Part shown: piece after piece, positions 1 to 5,452 of the stretch
How positions within the stretch are numbered: position 1 is the stretch's first letter
How the letters are laid out: each line of letters begins with the position of its first letter
Source: Clostridia bacterium
Lineage (GTDB): Bacteria > Bacillota > Clostridia > Lachnospirales > Anaerotignaceae
Assembly: GCA_900757025.1 (NCBI GenBank)
Contig: CAAEMG010000033.1
Coordinates: 1 to 6,421 of the forward strand
Length of the DNA stretch: 6,421 nt
Direction of reading: 5' to 3'
Translations under genes and position numbers: made by a program
Notes under the pieces: generated by a model
Seen by the model: the letters and a program-made list of their open reading frames with translations, nothing else
Told to the model about the DNA's origin: nothing
The model's database searches: none

Positions 1-126
1 CTGTTCGGGGCATACGGGTATAAGAGTTTCTTTTTTGGCAAATTCAATTACTTTTTCAGACGGCTTTGATTTTCCGTCATATCTGCATTTTATTCCTAAA
101 AGACAGGCACTAACCAAAACAGCCAT
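1..126 (-). CDS. DUF523 / TudS-family protein, N-terminal 42 residues (truncated by window edge)
   Basis: Reading the minus strand from the ATG at 126-124 gives an open frame of 42 codons to the left edge. It starts MAVLVSACLLGIKCRYDGKS and reaches IPVCPEQ. The SACLLG..CRYDGKSK start and the VCPEQ motif are typical of the DUF523 family. Some members (TudS) are iron-sulfur enzymes that remove sulfur from 2-thiouracil. Cys8, Cys14 and Cys39 are visible, and conserved cysteines in this family bind an Fe-S cluster. The start lies 2 bases after the prfC stop (131-129), so the gene is probably co-transcribed and translationally coupled with prfC. No clear Shine-Dalgarno sequence precedes it, which fits coupling. 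The family assignment is firm. The substrate in this organism is not known, and the thiouracil role is only inferred from family members. Confidence 0.85.
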   Translation of the reverse strand, partial: MAVLVSACLLGIKCRYDGKSKPSEKVIEFAKKETLIPVCPEQ

Positions 127-128
127 TT

Positions 129-1718
129 TTATTTCAGCTCGCTTTCAACGTCAAGGGCTTCAACAAGCTGCAATTCTTCGTGCTTTTCCGCAAATGTATC
201 CATTGTGTACTGGTTTGCGAAAAGAAGAAGAGGACGCATAAAGTGGTCGAAAACAAGCATACATCTCTGGTTTTCATATTCCGAAAGAGTTTCCGCATCA
301 CTGTTTGCAACCCAGCGTACAACGCTGAAGTTAAGGCTTTCCATTCTTATATCACAGTTATATTCGTTTTTAAGTCTGTATTCAAAAACTTCAAACTGAA
401 GAACACCAACTGCACCGAGAATTACTTCATTATATTTATTTGTATAAATCTGTATAGCACCTTCCTGTGCAAGCTGTTCAACACCTTTTTGGAACTGCTT
501 TGCTTTAAGAGAGTTTACAGGGTGAACACGCATGAAAAGTTCAGGAGGGAATGTTGGGAGAGGCTCAAAGAAAAGCTTTTCTTTTGAAGTTGTAAGAGTA
601 TCGCCTATCTGATAGTTTCCTGTATCATAGATACCTATAATATCGCCTGCAACTGCTGTTTCAACATTTTCTCGTTCGTTTGCCATAAGCATTGTACTTT
701 GGCTGAGTTTCATTGTTTTTCCCGTTCTTGAAAGAGTAACTGACATACCTCTTTCGAATGTTCCTGAGCAGATACGAAGGAAAGCAAGTCTGTCTCTGTG
801 GGCAGGGTTCATATTTGCCTGAATTTTGAATATAAAGCCGCTGAAGAAATCGTCTGTAGGAAGAACTTCGCCTGTTGTTGTTTTTCTTGCTCCGGGAGCA
901 GGACTTATATCAAGGAAGTGCTGAAGAAATTCGGTTACGCCGAAGTCTACAAGGGCTGTTCCGAAAAATACAGGTGTAAGTTTGCCGGAAAGAATTGCGT
1001 TTAATTCAAATTCATTTCCCGCACCGCTTATAAGCTCTATTTCATCTCTTAATATGTCTATATTTGCCTGAGAAATTATTCCGTCAAGTTCATCGCCGAA
1101 AACACCGTTTGCACCAAGCTGTATAACGGTATTTTTTCTGTAAACATGAACCTGATTTTTCTGTATGTCGTATATGCCTTCAAATGTAAGGCCATTGCCT
1201 ATAGGCCATGTAACGGGAACAGAAGGAAGACCGAGAGCATCTTCCAAGTCTTCGAGAAGTTCGAGAGGGTCTTTAGACTGTCTGTCAAGCTTATTGATAA
1301 ATGTAAAAATAGGAATACCTCTCATGCTGCAAACTTTGAAAAGTTTTTTGGTCTGTGCCTCAACGCCTTTTGCGGCGTCGATAACCATAACGGCACTGTC
1401 TACAGATGTAAGTATACGGTATGTGTCTTCACCGAAGTCGTTATGACCCGGTGTATCCATTATTGAAACAACTTTTCCGTCATATTCAAACTGCATAACA
1501 GACGATGTAACGGAAATGCCTCTTTGTTTTTCAATTTCCATCCAGTCGGATGTGGCAAATTTTGAATTTCTTCTTGCCTTAACCGTACCTGCCTCACGAA
1601 TTGCTCCTCCGTGGAGAAGAAGTTTTTCCGTAAGAGTTGTTTTTCCGGCATCGGGGTGGGATATAATTCCGAAAATTCTTCTTTTATTTATAGCGTCAAT
1701 CATTTCTTTGGAAGCCAT
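129..1718 (-). CDS. prfC: Peptide chain release factor 3 (RF3), translational GTPase
   Basis: RF3 is a cytoplasmic GTPase that helps recycle class I release factors (RF1/RF2) from the ribosome after peptide release. The product is 529 residues, matching the usual RF3 length. The G domain shows G1 HPDAGKTT (21-28; His-Pro before the P-loop is typical of RF3), the switch I region QRGISVTSS (65-73), G3 DTPGH (88-92) and G4 NKLD (142-145). A translation-factor domain II and an RF3-type C-terminal domain follow (roughly 290-529). I chose the ATG at 1718 because AAAGGA (1733-1728) lies 9 bases upstream. A TTG six codons further up would put this Shine-Dalgarno sequence inside the gene. It is the first gene of a minus-strand unit with the DUF523 gene and is divergent from the pyr operon. 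Nothing suggests damage or transfer. Confidence 0.97.
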   Translation of the reverse strand: MASKEMIDAINKRRIFGIISHPDAGKTTLTEKLLLHGGAIREAGTVKARRNSKFATSDWMEIEKQRGISVTSSVMQFEYDGKVVSIMDTPGHNDFGEDTYRILTSVDSAVMVIDAAKGVEAQTKKLFKVCSMRGIPIFTFINKLDRQSKDPLELLEDLEDALGLPSVPVTWPIGNGLTFEGIYDIQKNQVHVYRKNTVIQLGANGVFGDELDGIISQANIDILRDEIELISGAGNEFELNAILSGKLTPVFFGTALVDFGVTEFLQHFLDISPAPGARKTTTGEVLPTDDFFSGFIFKIQANMNPAHRDRLAFLRICSGTFERGMSVTLSRTGKTMKLSQSTMLMANERENVETAVAGDIIGIYDTGNYQIGDTLTTSKEKLFFEPLPTFPPELFMRVHPVNSLKAKQFQKGVEQLAQEGAIQIYTNKYNEVILGAVGVLQFEVFEYRLKNEYNCDIRMESLNFSVVRWVANSDAETLSEYENQRCMLVFDHFMRPLLLFANQYTMDTFAEKHEELQLVEALDVESELK

Positions 1719-1727
1719 TTTAATTTT

Positions 1728-1733
1728 TCCTTT
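1728..1733 (-). promoter_or_regulatory. Ribosome binding site of prfC
   Basis: AAAGGA on the minus strand ends 9 bases before the ATG at 1718. This spacing decides the start codon against the in-frame TTG at 1736, for which the same motif would be coding. Confidence 0.75.
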
Positions 1734-1768
1734 CAAATTTTATATTTGTATCCTTTGCATTACCTTTT

Positions 1769-1798
1769 ATAATATAGTATTTCTGCCTGCCGGGTCAA
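1769..1798 (-). promoter_or_regulatory. Probable sigma-A type promoter of prfC
   Basis: On the minus strand, TTGACC (1798-1793) is followed after 18 bases by TATTAT (1774-1769). An overlapping TATATT (1776-1771) gives a 16-base spacer instead. Transcription would begin near 1762, leaving a leader of about 40 bases before the prfC ATG. This is inferred from consensus resemblance only. Confidence 0.6.
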
Positions 1799-1825
1799 GG
1801 GTTTGAAAAGTATTTTTTTAACAGA

Positions 1826-1850
1826 GTAAAATAATATTGCATTATTTTAC
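1826..1850. repeat. Perfect 10-bp inverted repeat, 5-base centre
   Basis: GTAAAATAAT (1826-1835) and its exact complement ATTATTTTAC (1841-1850) flank ATTGC. No gene on either strand ends just upstream of it, so it is not a natural terminator. It lies just upstream of the prfC -35 box and may be a protein-binding dyad. Function unknown; AT-rich dyads also arise by chance. Confidence 0.5.
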
Positions 1851-1869
1851 AAAAAATATATTTTTTTGT
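1849..1869. repeat. 8-bp A/T-tract inverted repeat next to the previous dyad
   Basis: ACAAAAAA (1849-1856) pairs with TTTTTTGT (1862-1869) around a TATAT centre. It overlaps the end of the 1826-1850 dyad by two bases. The A- and T-tracts might bend the DNA or act as an UP element. Function unknown. Confidence 0.35.
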
Positions 1870-1926
1870 ACTATATACTTTTAATAATGCGTGTTTTGGT
1901 ATATAATACTTAAACAGAGACAGTCA

Positions 1927-1980
1927 ATTTTTGCATATTTCTGTATCTATATAGTATAGAACCAAATGTTGTGCAAAAAT
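1927..1980. repeat. Spaced 9-bp inverted repeat ATTTTTGCA / TGCAAAAAT
   Basis: ATTTTTGCA (1927-1935) is the exact reverse complement of TGCAAAAAT (1972-1980), with 36 bases between. The right arm belongs to TGTTGTGCAAAAAT (1967-1980), which recurs with one mismatch as TGTTGTGCTAAAAT at 2044-2057 over the pyr -10 box. This could mark operator half-sites, but no regulator family is recognised. Confidence 0.35.
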
Positions 1981-2010
1981 AATGTATGTTTTTAAGTAAA
2001 ATTGTATAAA

Positions 2011-2049
2011 TATATTGTTGTATTTTATTGACAGATGTTATATTGTTGT
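2011..2049. repeat. 11-bp direct repeat flanking the pyr -35 box
   Basis: TATATTGTTGT occurs at 2011-2021 and again at 2039-2049, with start points 28 bases apart. The copies lie on either side of the TTGACA at 2028-2033, and the second copy fills part of the promoter spacer. A regulator binding both would overlap RNA polymerase. This is speculative in such AT-rich DNA. Confidence 0.35.
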
Positions 2050-2057
2050 GCTAAAAT
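2028..2057 (+). promoter_or_regulatory. Probable promoter of the pyr operon
   Basis: A perfect -35 hexamer TTGACA (2028-2033) is followed after 18 bases by TAAAAT (2052-2057), one mismatch from the -10 consensus. Transcription would start near 2063-2066. That gives a leader of about 250 bases before pyrB, containing the small reading frame and attenuator described below. It is the best promoter match on the plus strand of this intergenic region. Confidence 0.75.
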
Positions 2058-2100
2058 ATTTAGCAATGCAAATCAAGACGCAATTAATATTAAATTTTCC

Positions 2101-2107
2101 AAGGAGG
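2101..2107 (+). promoter_or_regulatory. Strong ribosome binding site of the leader reading frame
   Basis: AAGGAGG, a near-full match to the anti-Shine-Dalgarno sequence, lies 9 bases before the ATG at 2117. Such a strong site in a leader is the main reason to believe the small reading frame is translated. It also selects this ATG over in-frame codons upstream. Confidence 0.85.
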
Positions 2108-2116
2108 GCAAACACT

Positions 2117-2242
2117 ATGATTTTTTTCAAGCAGAATGAAAAAACTGACGATTTTCTTCATGGTGCCAGTGTTTTTAAAATGCACTGTTTATTTGCGTTT
2201 CCTTTTAATGTTGATTTTAATAATAGGGCAGTAAAAAGATAA
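2117..2242 (+). CDS. Putative 41-residue leader peptide of the pyr operon (pyrL-like)
   Basis: The ATG at 2117 opens 41 codons and stops at TAA 2240-2242. The product starts MIFFKQNEKTDD and ends FNNRAVKR. It has 8 Phe residues, mostly in a U-rich stretch (LFAFPFNVDF, residues 25-34), and no recognised domain, signal peptide or membrane segment. Its last codons (about 36-41) form the 5' arm of the terminator hairpin and its stop codon sits in the loop, so a ribosome finishing it would block that hairpin. The Escherichia coli PyrL leader peptide is, from memory, 44 residues and also overlaps its attenuator, with U-rich codons just before it. The peptide itself probably has no function beyond being translated. 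The longer frame back to 2015 starts before the promoter and lacks this ribosome binding site. Confidence 0.7.
   Translation: MIFFKQNEKTDDFLHGASVFKMHCLFAFPFNVDFNNRAVKR
2167..2187 (+). promoter_or_regulatory. Candidate RNA polymerase pause hairpin
   Basis: CAGTG (2167-2171) pairs with CACTG (2183-2187), extendable by a U-G pair, around an A/U-rich loop. The U-rich tract follows directly. In enteric pyr leaders a hairpin just before the U-rich run slows the polymerase when UTP is low, and this one is placed the same way. The stem is short, so the role is inferred from position. Confidence 0.45.
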
Positions 2243-2266
2243 TTTCTTTTTATTGCCTTTATTTTT
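2225..2266 (+). terminator. Rho-independent terminator (attenuator) before pyrB
   Basis: AGGGCAGTAAAAAG (2225-2238) pairs with CTTTTTATTGCCTT (2246-2259): 14 consecutive pairs, two of them G-U, with a 7-base loop that can tighten by one A-T pair. The run TTTATTTTT (2258-2266) follows. It lies inside the pyr transcript about 50 bases before pyrB and directly after the promoter-proximal reading frame, so it acts as an attenuator rather than an operon end. The stem is A-U rich at the top, with its G-C pairs near the base, so strength is probably moderate. Confidence 0.75.
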
Positions 2267-2316
2267 GCGTAAATGGTGTACAGCAATTTCAGATTTTTTA
2301 TAAAGGAGTGGAATAG

Positions 2317-3234
2317 ATGCTTAAAGGCAAAGACGTTTTAGGCCTTAGGGAAATGTCTAAGGACGAAATACTGGAAATACTTGATGTGGCGAAAGAAATG
2401 AAGGCTCGTATAGATAATCCCGAACTTAGGGTTGATGAGCTTAAACATACAAGCATTATTACATTGTTTTATGAAAACAGCACCAGAACAAAAACTTCCT
2501 TCTCTTTGGCAGGAAAATATCTTGGTGCAACGGTTCAGGATTTAGGTATTGCCACAAGCAGCGTTAAAAAAGGTGAAAGCCTTATAGATACAGGCAAAAC
2601 ACTTGACCAGATGGGCGCAGACATAATGATTATGAGAAATTCACTTACAGGTGCACCTCATGTTTTGGCGGCAAATGTAGATGCCCATGTTGTAAACGCA
2701 GGCGACGGAGCAAACGAACACCCAACACAGGCTCTTTTAGACCTTTACACAATAAGAGATTACAAAAAGAACTTTGAAGGGCTTAAAGTTGCCATAATAG
2801 GCGATATAAGCCACAGCAGAGTTGCAAGAAGCAATGTTTTCGGTTTAAGCAAACTTGGCGCAGACGTAACTCTTGCAGGCCCAAGCACAATGCTTGGCGG
2901 TTTAGGCAAACTTGGCGTAAAAACAACATCTTCCGTGAAAGAAGCAGTTACGGATGCAGATGTTGTTATGGGTCTTAGAATACAGTTTGAAAGACAGAAA
3001 ACAGTTGCTTTTCCTGGCCTTGCGGAATACAGACAGCTTTTCGGAATATCATCGGAAATGCTTAAATATGCCAAAAAAGATGTTCTTGTTATGCACCCGG
3101 GCCCTGTAAACAGAGGCATAGAGTTTACAACAGATGTTATTGACGGAAGAAATTCGGTTATAAACATACAGGTTAAAAATGGCGTGGCAGTTAGAATGGC
3201 TGTGCTTAAACTGCTTATGACGGGAGGTAAATGA
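2317..3234 (+). CDS. pyrB: Aspartate carbamoyltransferase, catalytic subunit
   Basis: This cytoplasmic enzyme joins carbamoyl phosphate and L-aspartate to N-carbamoyl-L-aspartate, the committed step of pyrimidine synthesis. At 305 residues it has the usual catalytic-chain length. Visible motifs are the carbamoyl-phosphate loop STRTKTSF (55-62), the SVKKGES loop (82-88) whose Lys reaches the neighbouring active site, HPTQALLDLYT (135-145), GDISHSRVARSN (162-173) and HPGPVNRG (260-267). The ATG is supported by AAAGGAG (2302-2308) 8 bases upstream. No regulatory-chain gene pyrI follows; pyrC does, so the enzyme may act as a catalytic trimer unless pyrI is elsewhere. It is the first enzyme gene of the operon and lies behind the attenuator. 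Confidence 0.97.
   Translation: MLKGKDVLGLREMSKDEILEILDVAKEMKARIDNPELRVDELKHTSIITLFYENSTRTKTSFSLAGKYLGATVQDLGIATSSVKKGESLIDTGKTLDQMGADIMIMRNSLTGAPHVLAANVDAHVVNAGDGANEHPTQALLDLYTIRDYKKNFEGLKVAIIGDISHSRVARSNVFGLSKLGADVTLAGPSTMLGGLGKLGVKTTSSVKEAVTDADVVMGLRIQFERQKTVAFPGLAEYRQLFGISSEMLKYAKKDVLVMHPGPVNRGIEFTTDVIDGRNSVINIQVKNGVAVRMAVLKLLMTGGK
3222..3227 (+). promoter_or_regulatory. Ribosome binding site of pyrC, bearing on start choice
   Basis: GGGAGG lies only 3 bases before the ATG at 3231 but 9 bases before an in-frame TTG at 3237. The usual spacing is nearer 6-9, so it favours the TTG. Confidence 0.6.
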
Positions 3235-4526
3235 TTTTGAAAATACTTATTAAAAACGGAAGAATTATTAATCCTGCAGCAGATATGGATAAAAAAGGCG
3301 ACCTTCTTATTGTAGACGACAAGGTTGCGAAAATTGCGGATAAAATAGAAGAAGAAGCCGACAAGGTTATAGATGCAGAAGGAAAATGGGTTACACCGGG
3401 CTTTATAGACCTTCATGTTCATTTAAGAGACCCCGGCTTTGAATACAAAGAAACAATAGAAACGGGAAGCAGGGCTGCGGCAATGGGCGGTTTTACAACA
3501 GTTTGCTGTATGCCAAACACAAACCCTGTTACAGACAGCGAAATTATGGTAGAATATATCAAAATGAGAGCTGAAAGAGATGCTGTTGTAAATGTACTTC
3601 CTATAGGTGCAATTACAAAGGGTCAGGCAGGAGAAGAACTTGCCGAAATAGGCAAAATGACAAAGGCAGGAGCTTGTGCCATAAGTGAAGACGGTAAAAG
3701 CGTTATGAACGCCGGTCTTTTAAAAACAGCAATGAATTATTCTAAAATGTTCAATATTCCTGTTTTAAGTCACTGCGAAGATAAATCACTTGTAGGCGGA
3801 GGCGTTATGAATGCAGGTGTTCAGAGCCAGCTTATGGGCCTTAAAGGTATTTCAAACGACTCGGAAGACGTTATAGCATCAAGAGATATAATACTTGCGG
3901 AAAACACAGGCGCAAAACTTCATCTTTGCCATGTAAGCACAAGAGGAAGCGTACAGCTTTTAAGAGAAGCCCATGCAAGAGGCGTGAATGTAACGGCAGA
4001 ATGTTGCCCACATCATTTCACACTTACAGACGAAGCCGTAACAAGCTATGACGCAAACACAAAAATGAATCCTCCTCTTAGAAGCAAGGAAGATGTTGCA
4101 GCCCTCAGACAGGCACTTAAAGACAACACAATAAGCGTTATTGCCACAGACCATGCACCACACGGAATTGACGAAAAGAACTGTGAATATGATAAGGCTG
4201 CATTCGGAATAGTCGGCCTTGAAACAGCACTTGCTTTGGGAGTTACAACTCTTGTTGAAGGCGGATACCTTACACCTTCACAGCTTATAGCAAAAATGAC
4301 AATTAACCCTGCCAATGTTATAGGAATAGATAAGGGCGATATTTCAGAAGGAAAAACAGCCGATATAGCTATAGTTGATGCTGACACAACATATAAAATT
4401 GACGCATCAAAGTTTGAATCAAAGGGAAGAAACACACCTTTTGACGGCTGGGAAGTAAAAGGAAAAGCTCTTTATACAATAGTTGGCGGAAAAATAGTTG
4501 TTGAAGAAGGGGTTTTAAATAAATGA
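3231..4526 (+). CDS. pyrC: Dihydroorotase, class I type
   Basis: This zinc amidohydrolase cyclises N-carbamoyl-L-aspartate to L-dihydroorotate in the cytoplasm. The 431-residue frame fits the long, class I family. Metal and active-site motifs are DLHVHLRDPG (60-69, His62 and His64), SEDG (152-155, Asp154 in the bridging-ligand position), SHCED (180-184, His181), HVS (234-236) and ATDHAPH (305-311, Asp307). The ATG at 3231 overlaps the pyrB stop by 4 bases (ATGA). A TTG at 3237 is a serious alternative: it has better ribosome binding site spacing and gives the family-like start MKILIKNGRIINP. I list the ATG as the conventional call. The gene is co-transcribed with pyrB and pyrF. No catalytic residue appears missing. 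Confidence 0.96.
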   Translation: MILKILIKNGRIINPAADMDKKGDLLIVDDKVAKIADKIEEEADKVIDAEGKWVTPGFIDLHVHLRDPGFEYKETIETGSRAAAMGGFTTVCCMPNTNPVTDSEIMVEYIKMRAERDAVVNVLPIGAITKGQAGEELAEIGKMTKAGACAISEDGKSVMNAGLLKTAMNYSKMFNIPVLSHCEDKSLVGGGVMNAGVQSQLMGLKGISNDSEDVIASRDIILAENTGAKLHLCHVSTRGSVQLLREAHARGVNVTAECCPHHFTLTDEAVTSYDANTKMNPPLRSKEDVAALRQALKDNTISVIATDHAPHGIDEKNCEYDKAAFGIVGLETALALGVTTLVEGGYLTPSQLIAKMTINPANVIGIDKGDISEGKTADIAIVDADTTYKIDASKFESKGRNTPFDGWEVKGKALYTIVGGKIVVEEGVLNK

Positions 4527-5452
4527 TAACAGATAAGCTTATTGAGAAGATTAAAGAAACGGGAAACCCCACGGTTGTGGGCCTTGACCCAAGAATGTCA
4601 TTTATTCCCAAACATATTAAGGAAGAATGTTTTGCGAAATACGGCAAAACACCGAAGGCTGTAGCCGAAAGTTTCTTTATGTTTAATAAAGAAATTATTG
4701 ATGCAACATATGACCTTATTCCTGCCGTAAAGCCGCAGGTTGCCATGTATGAAATGCTTGGCACAGACGGTTTTGAAAGCTACATAAATACAATTAAGTA
4801 TGCAAAGGAAAAAGGTCTTGTTATAATAGGAGATATAAAAAGAGGCGATATAGCCTCAACAGCCGAAAATTATTCTGACGGACACATCGGAAGAGTTGAT
4901 GTGGAAGGAAATGAATTTGAAATTTACGGCGAAGATTATATCACTATAAACCCATATATGGGTTTTGACTCTGTTGAGCCTTATATGGCAAACTGCAAGA
5001 AATATGAAAAAGGTCTTTTTGTTCTTGTTAAAACTTCAAACAAGGGCAGCGGACAAATTCAGGATATTGCCCTTGAAGGCGGAAAACCTCTTTATCAGAC
5101 AGTGGGAAGCCTTGTAAGCGATTGGGGAAACGACACAATAGGCAAATACGGATACAGTGCCGTAGGCGCTGTTGTTGGGGCAACACATCCAAAACAGGCA
5201 AAAGAGCTTAGAGAACTTATGCCTCACACATTCTTCCTTGTTCCCGGCTACGGCGCACAGGGAGGAAAGGCGGAAGACCTTGCCGTTTGTTTTGACAAAG
5301 ACGGCTTGGGAGCAATAGTTAATTCTTCAAGAGGTATTATTGCGGCATACCGCAAAGATGAATATAAGGATAAATTCAGCGAGAAAGAGTTTGCGCTGGC
5401 GTCACGTCAGGCGGTTCTTGATATGAAAGCAGATTTGAGGAGATGTATTTGA
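4523..5452 (+). CDS. pyrF: Orotidine-5'-phosphate decarboxylase, long (type 2) form
   Basis: This enzyme decarboxylates OMP to UMP, the final step of the de novo pathway. At 309 residues it belongs to the longer subfamily rather than the form of about 240 residues in Bacillus and Escherichia coli. Motifs are VGLDPR (19-24), KPQVAMYE (70-77), the catalytic DxKxxD in GDIKRGDI (103-110; Asp104, Lys106, Asp109), NPYMGFDSVEPY (143-154), PGYGAQGG (241-248) and the phosphate-binding NSSRG (267-271). The ATG overlaps the pyrC stop by 4 bases (ATGA). AAGGGG at 4507-4512 is a modest ribosome binding site 10 bases away, so translation probably depends partly on coupling to pyrC. Confidence 0.96.
   Translation: MITDKLIEKIKETGNPTVVGLDPRMSFIPKHIKEECFAKYGKTPKAVAESFFMFNKEIIDATYDLIPAVKPQVAMYEMLGTDGFESYINTIKYAKEKGLVIIGDIKRGDIASTAENYSDGHIGRVDVEGNEFEIYGEDYITINPYMGFDSVEPYMANCKKYEKGLFVLVKTSNKGSGQIQDIALEGGKPLYQTVGSLVSDWGNDTIGKYGYSAVGAVVGATHPKQAKELRELMPHTFFLVPGYGAQGGKAEDLAVCFDKDGLGAIVNSSRGIIAAYRKDEYKDKFSEKEFALASRQAVLDMKADLRRCI

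Larger units (their letters stand above)
1799..2027. other. AT-rich divergent intergenic region with repeats, no gene seen
   Basis: This stretch lies between the prfC promoter (minus) and the pyr promoter (plus). I see no reading frame with a ribosome binding site and no recognisable RNA family. It is very AT-rich and contains three inverted repeats and parts of two direct repeats, listed separately where clear. A TATAAT at 1902-1907 could be a -10 box on the plus strand, but its -35 position (1879-1884, TTTTAA) is poor. No element resembling the PyrR-binding loop of Gram-positive pyr leaders was recognised. Confidence 0.6.
2064..2316 (+). promoter_or_regulatory. pyr operon leader with candidate pyrL-like transcription attenuator
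   Basis: The leader contains, in order, a strong ribosome binding site (2101-2107), a 41-codon reading frame (2117-2242), a small hairpin (2167-2187), a U-rich tract (2188-2224, 22 of 37 bases T), a terminator hairpin (2225-2259) with a T-tract to 2266, and the pyrB ribosome binding site (2302-2308). In the enteric pyrBI attenuator, low UTP makes RNA polymerase pause in the U-rich tract. The translating ribosome then catches up, covers the terminator and allows read-through; high UTP gives termination. The same parts in the same order are seen here. That the mechanism works this way in this organism is inference. Confidence 0.65.

Noticed and set aside
1719..1736. Extended prfC start at TTG 1736 adding six residues (MKGKIK)
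   Set aside because: The AAAGGA motif suited to the ATG at 1718 would lie inside this extension. The TTG itself has no clear ribosome binding site, and starting at 1718 gives the usual RF3 length.
1879..1907. Second plus-strand promoter with TATAAT at 1902-1907
   Set aside because: The -35 position reads TTTTAA, there is no extended -10, and a much better promoter lies at 2028-2057. In DNA this AT-rich a lone TATAAT means little.
2015..2116. Longer version of the leader frame starting at 2015
   Set aside because: It begins upstream of the TTGACA/TAAAAT promoter and has no ribosome binding site. AAGGAGG at 2101-2107 clearly selects the ATG at 2117.
2117..2242. Phenylalanine-responsive attenuator because of eight Phe codons
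   Set aside because: The Phe codons are spread out rather than in one control block, no alternative antiterminator pairing was found, and the downstream genes make pyrimidines. U-richness explains the Phe codons better.
2064..2316. PyrR-binding attenuator of the Bacillus kind
   Set aside because: I could not find the conserved PyrR-binding hairpin loop sequence in the leader. A covariance-model search would be decisive.
2760..3422. 220-codon minus-strand frame opposite pyrB and pyrC
   Set aside because: It is an antisense shadow of two well-supported enzymes, with a low-complexity composition and no ribosome binding site or family match.
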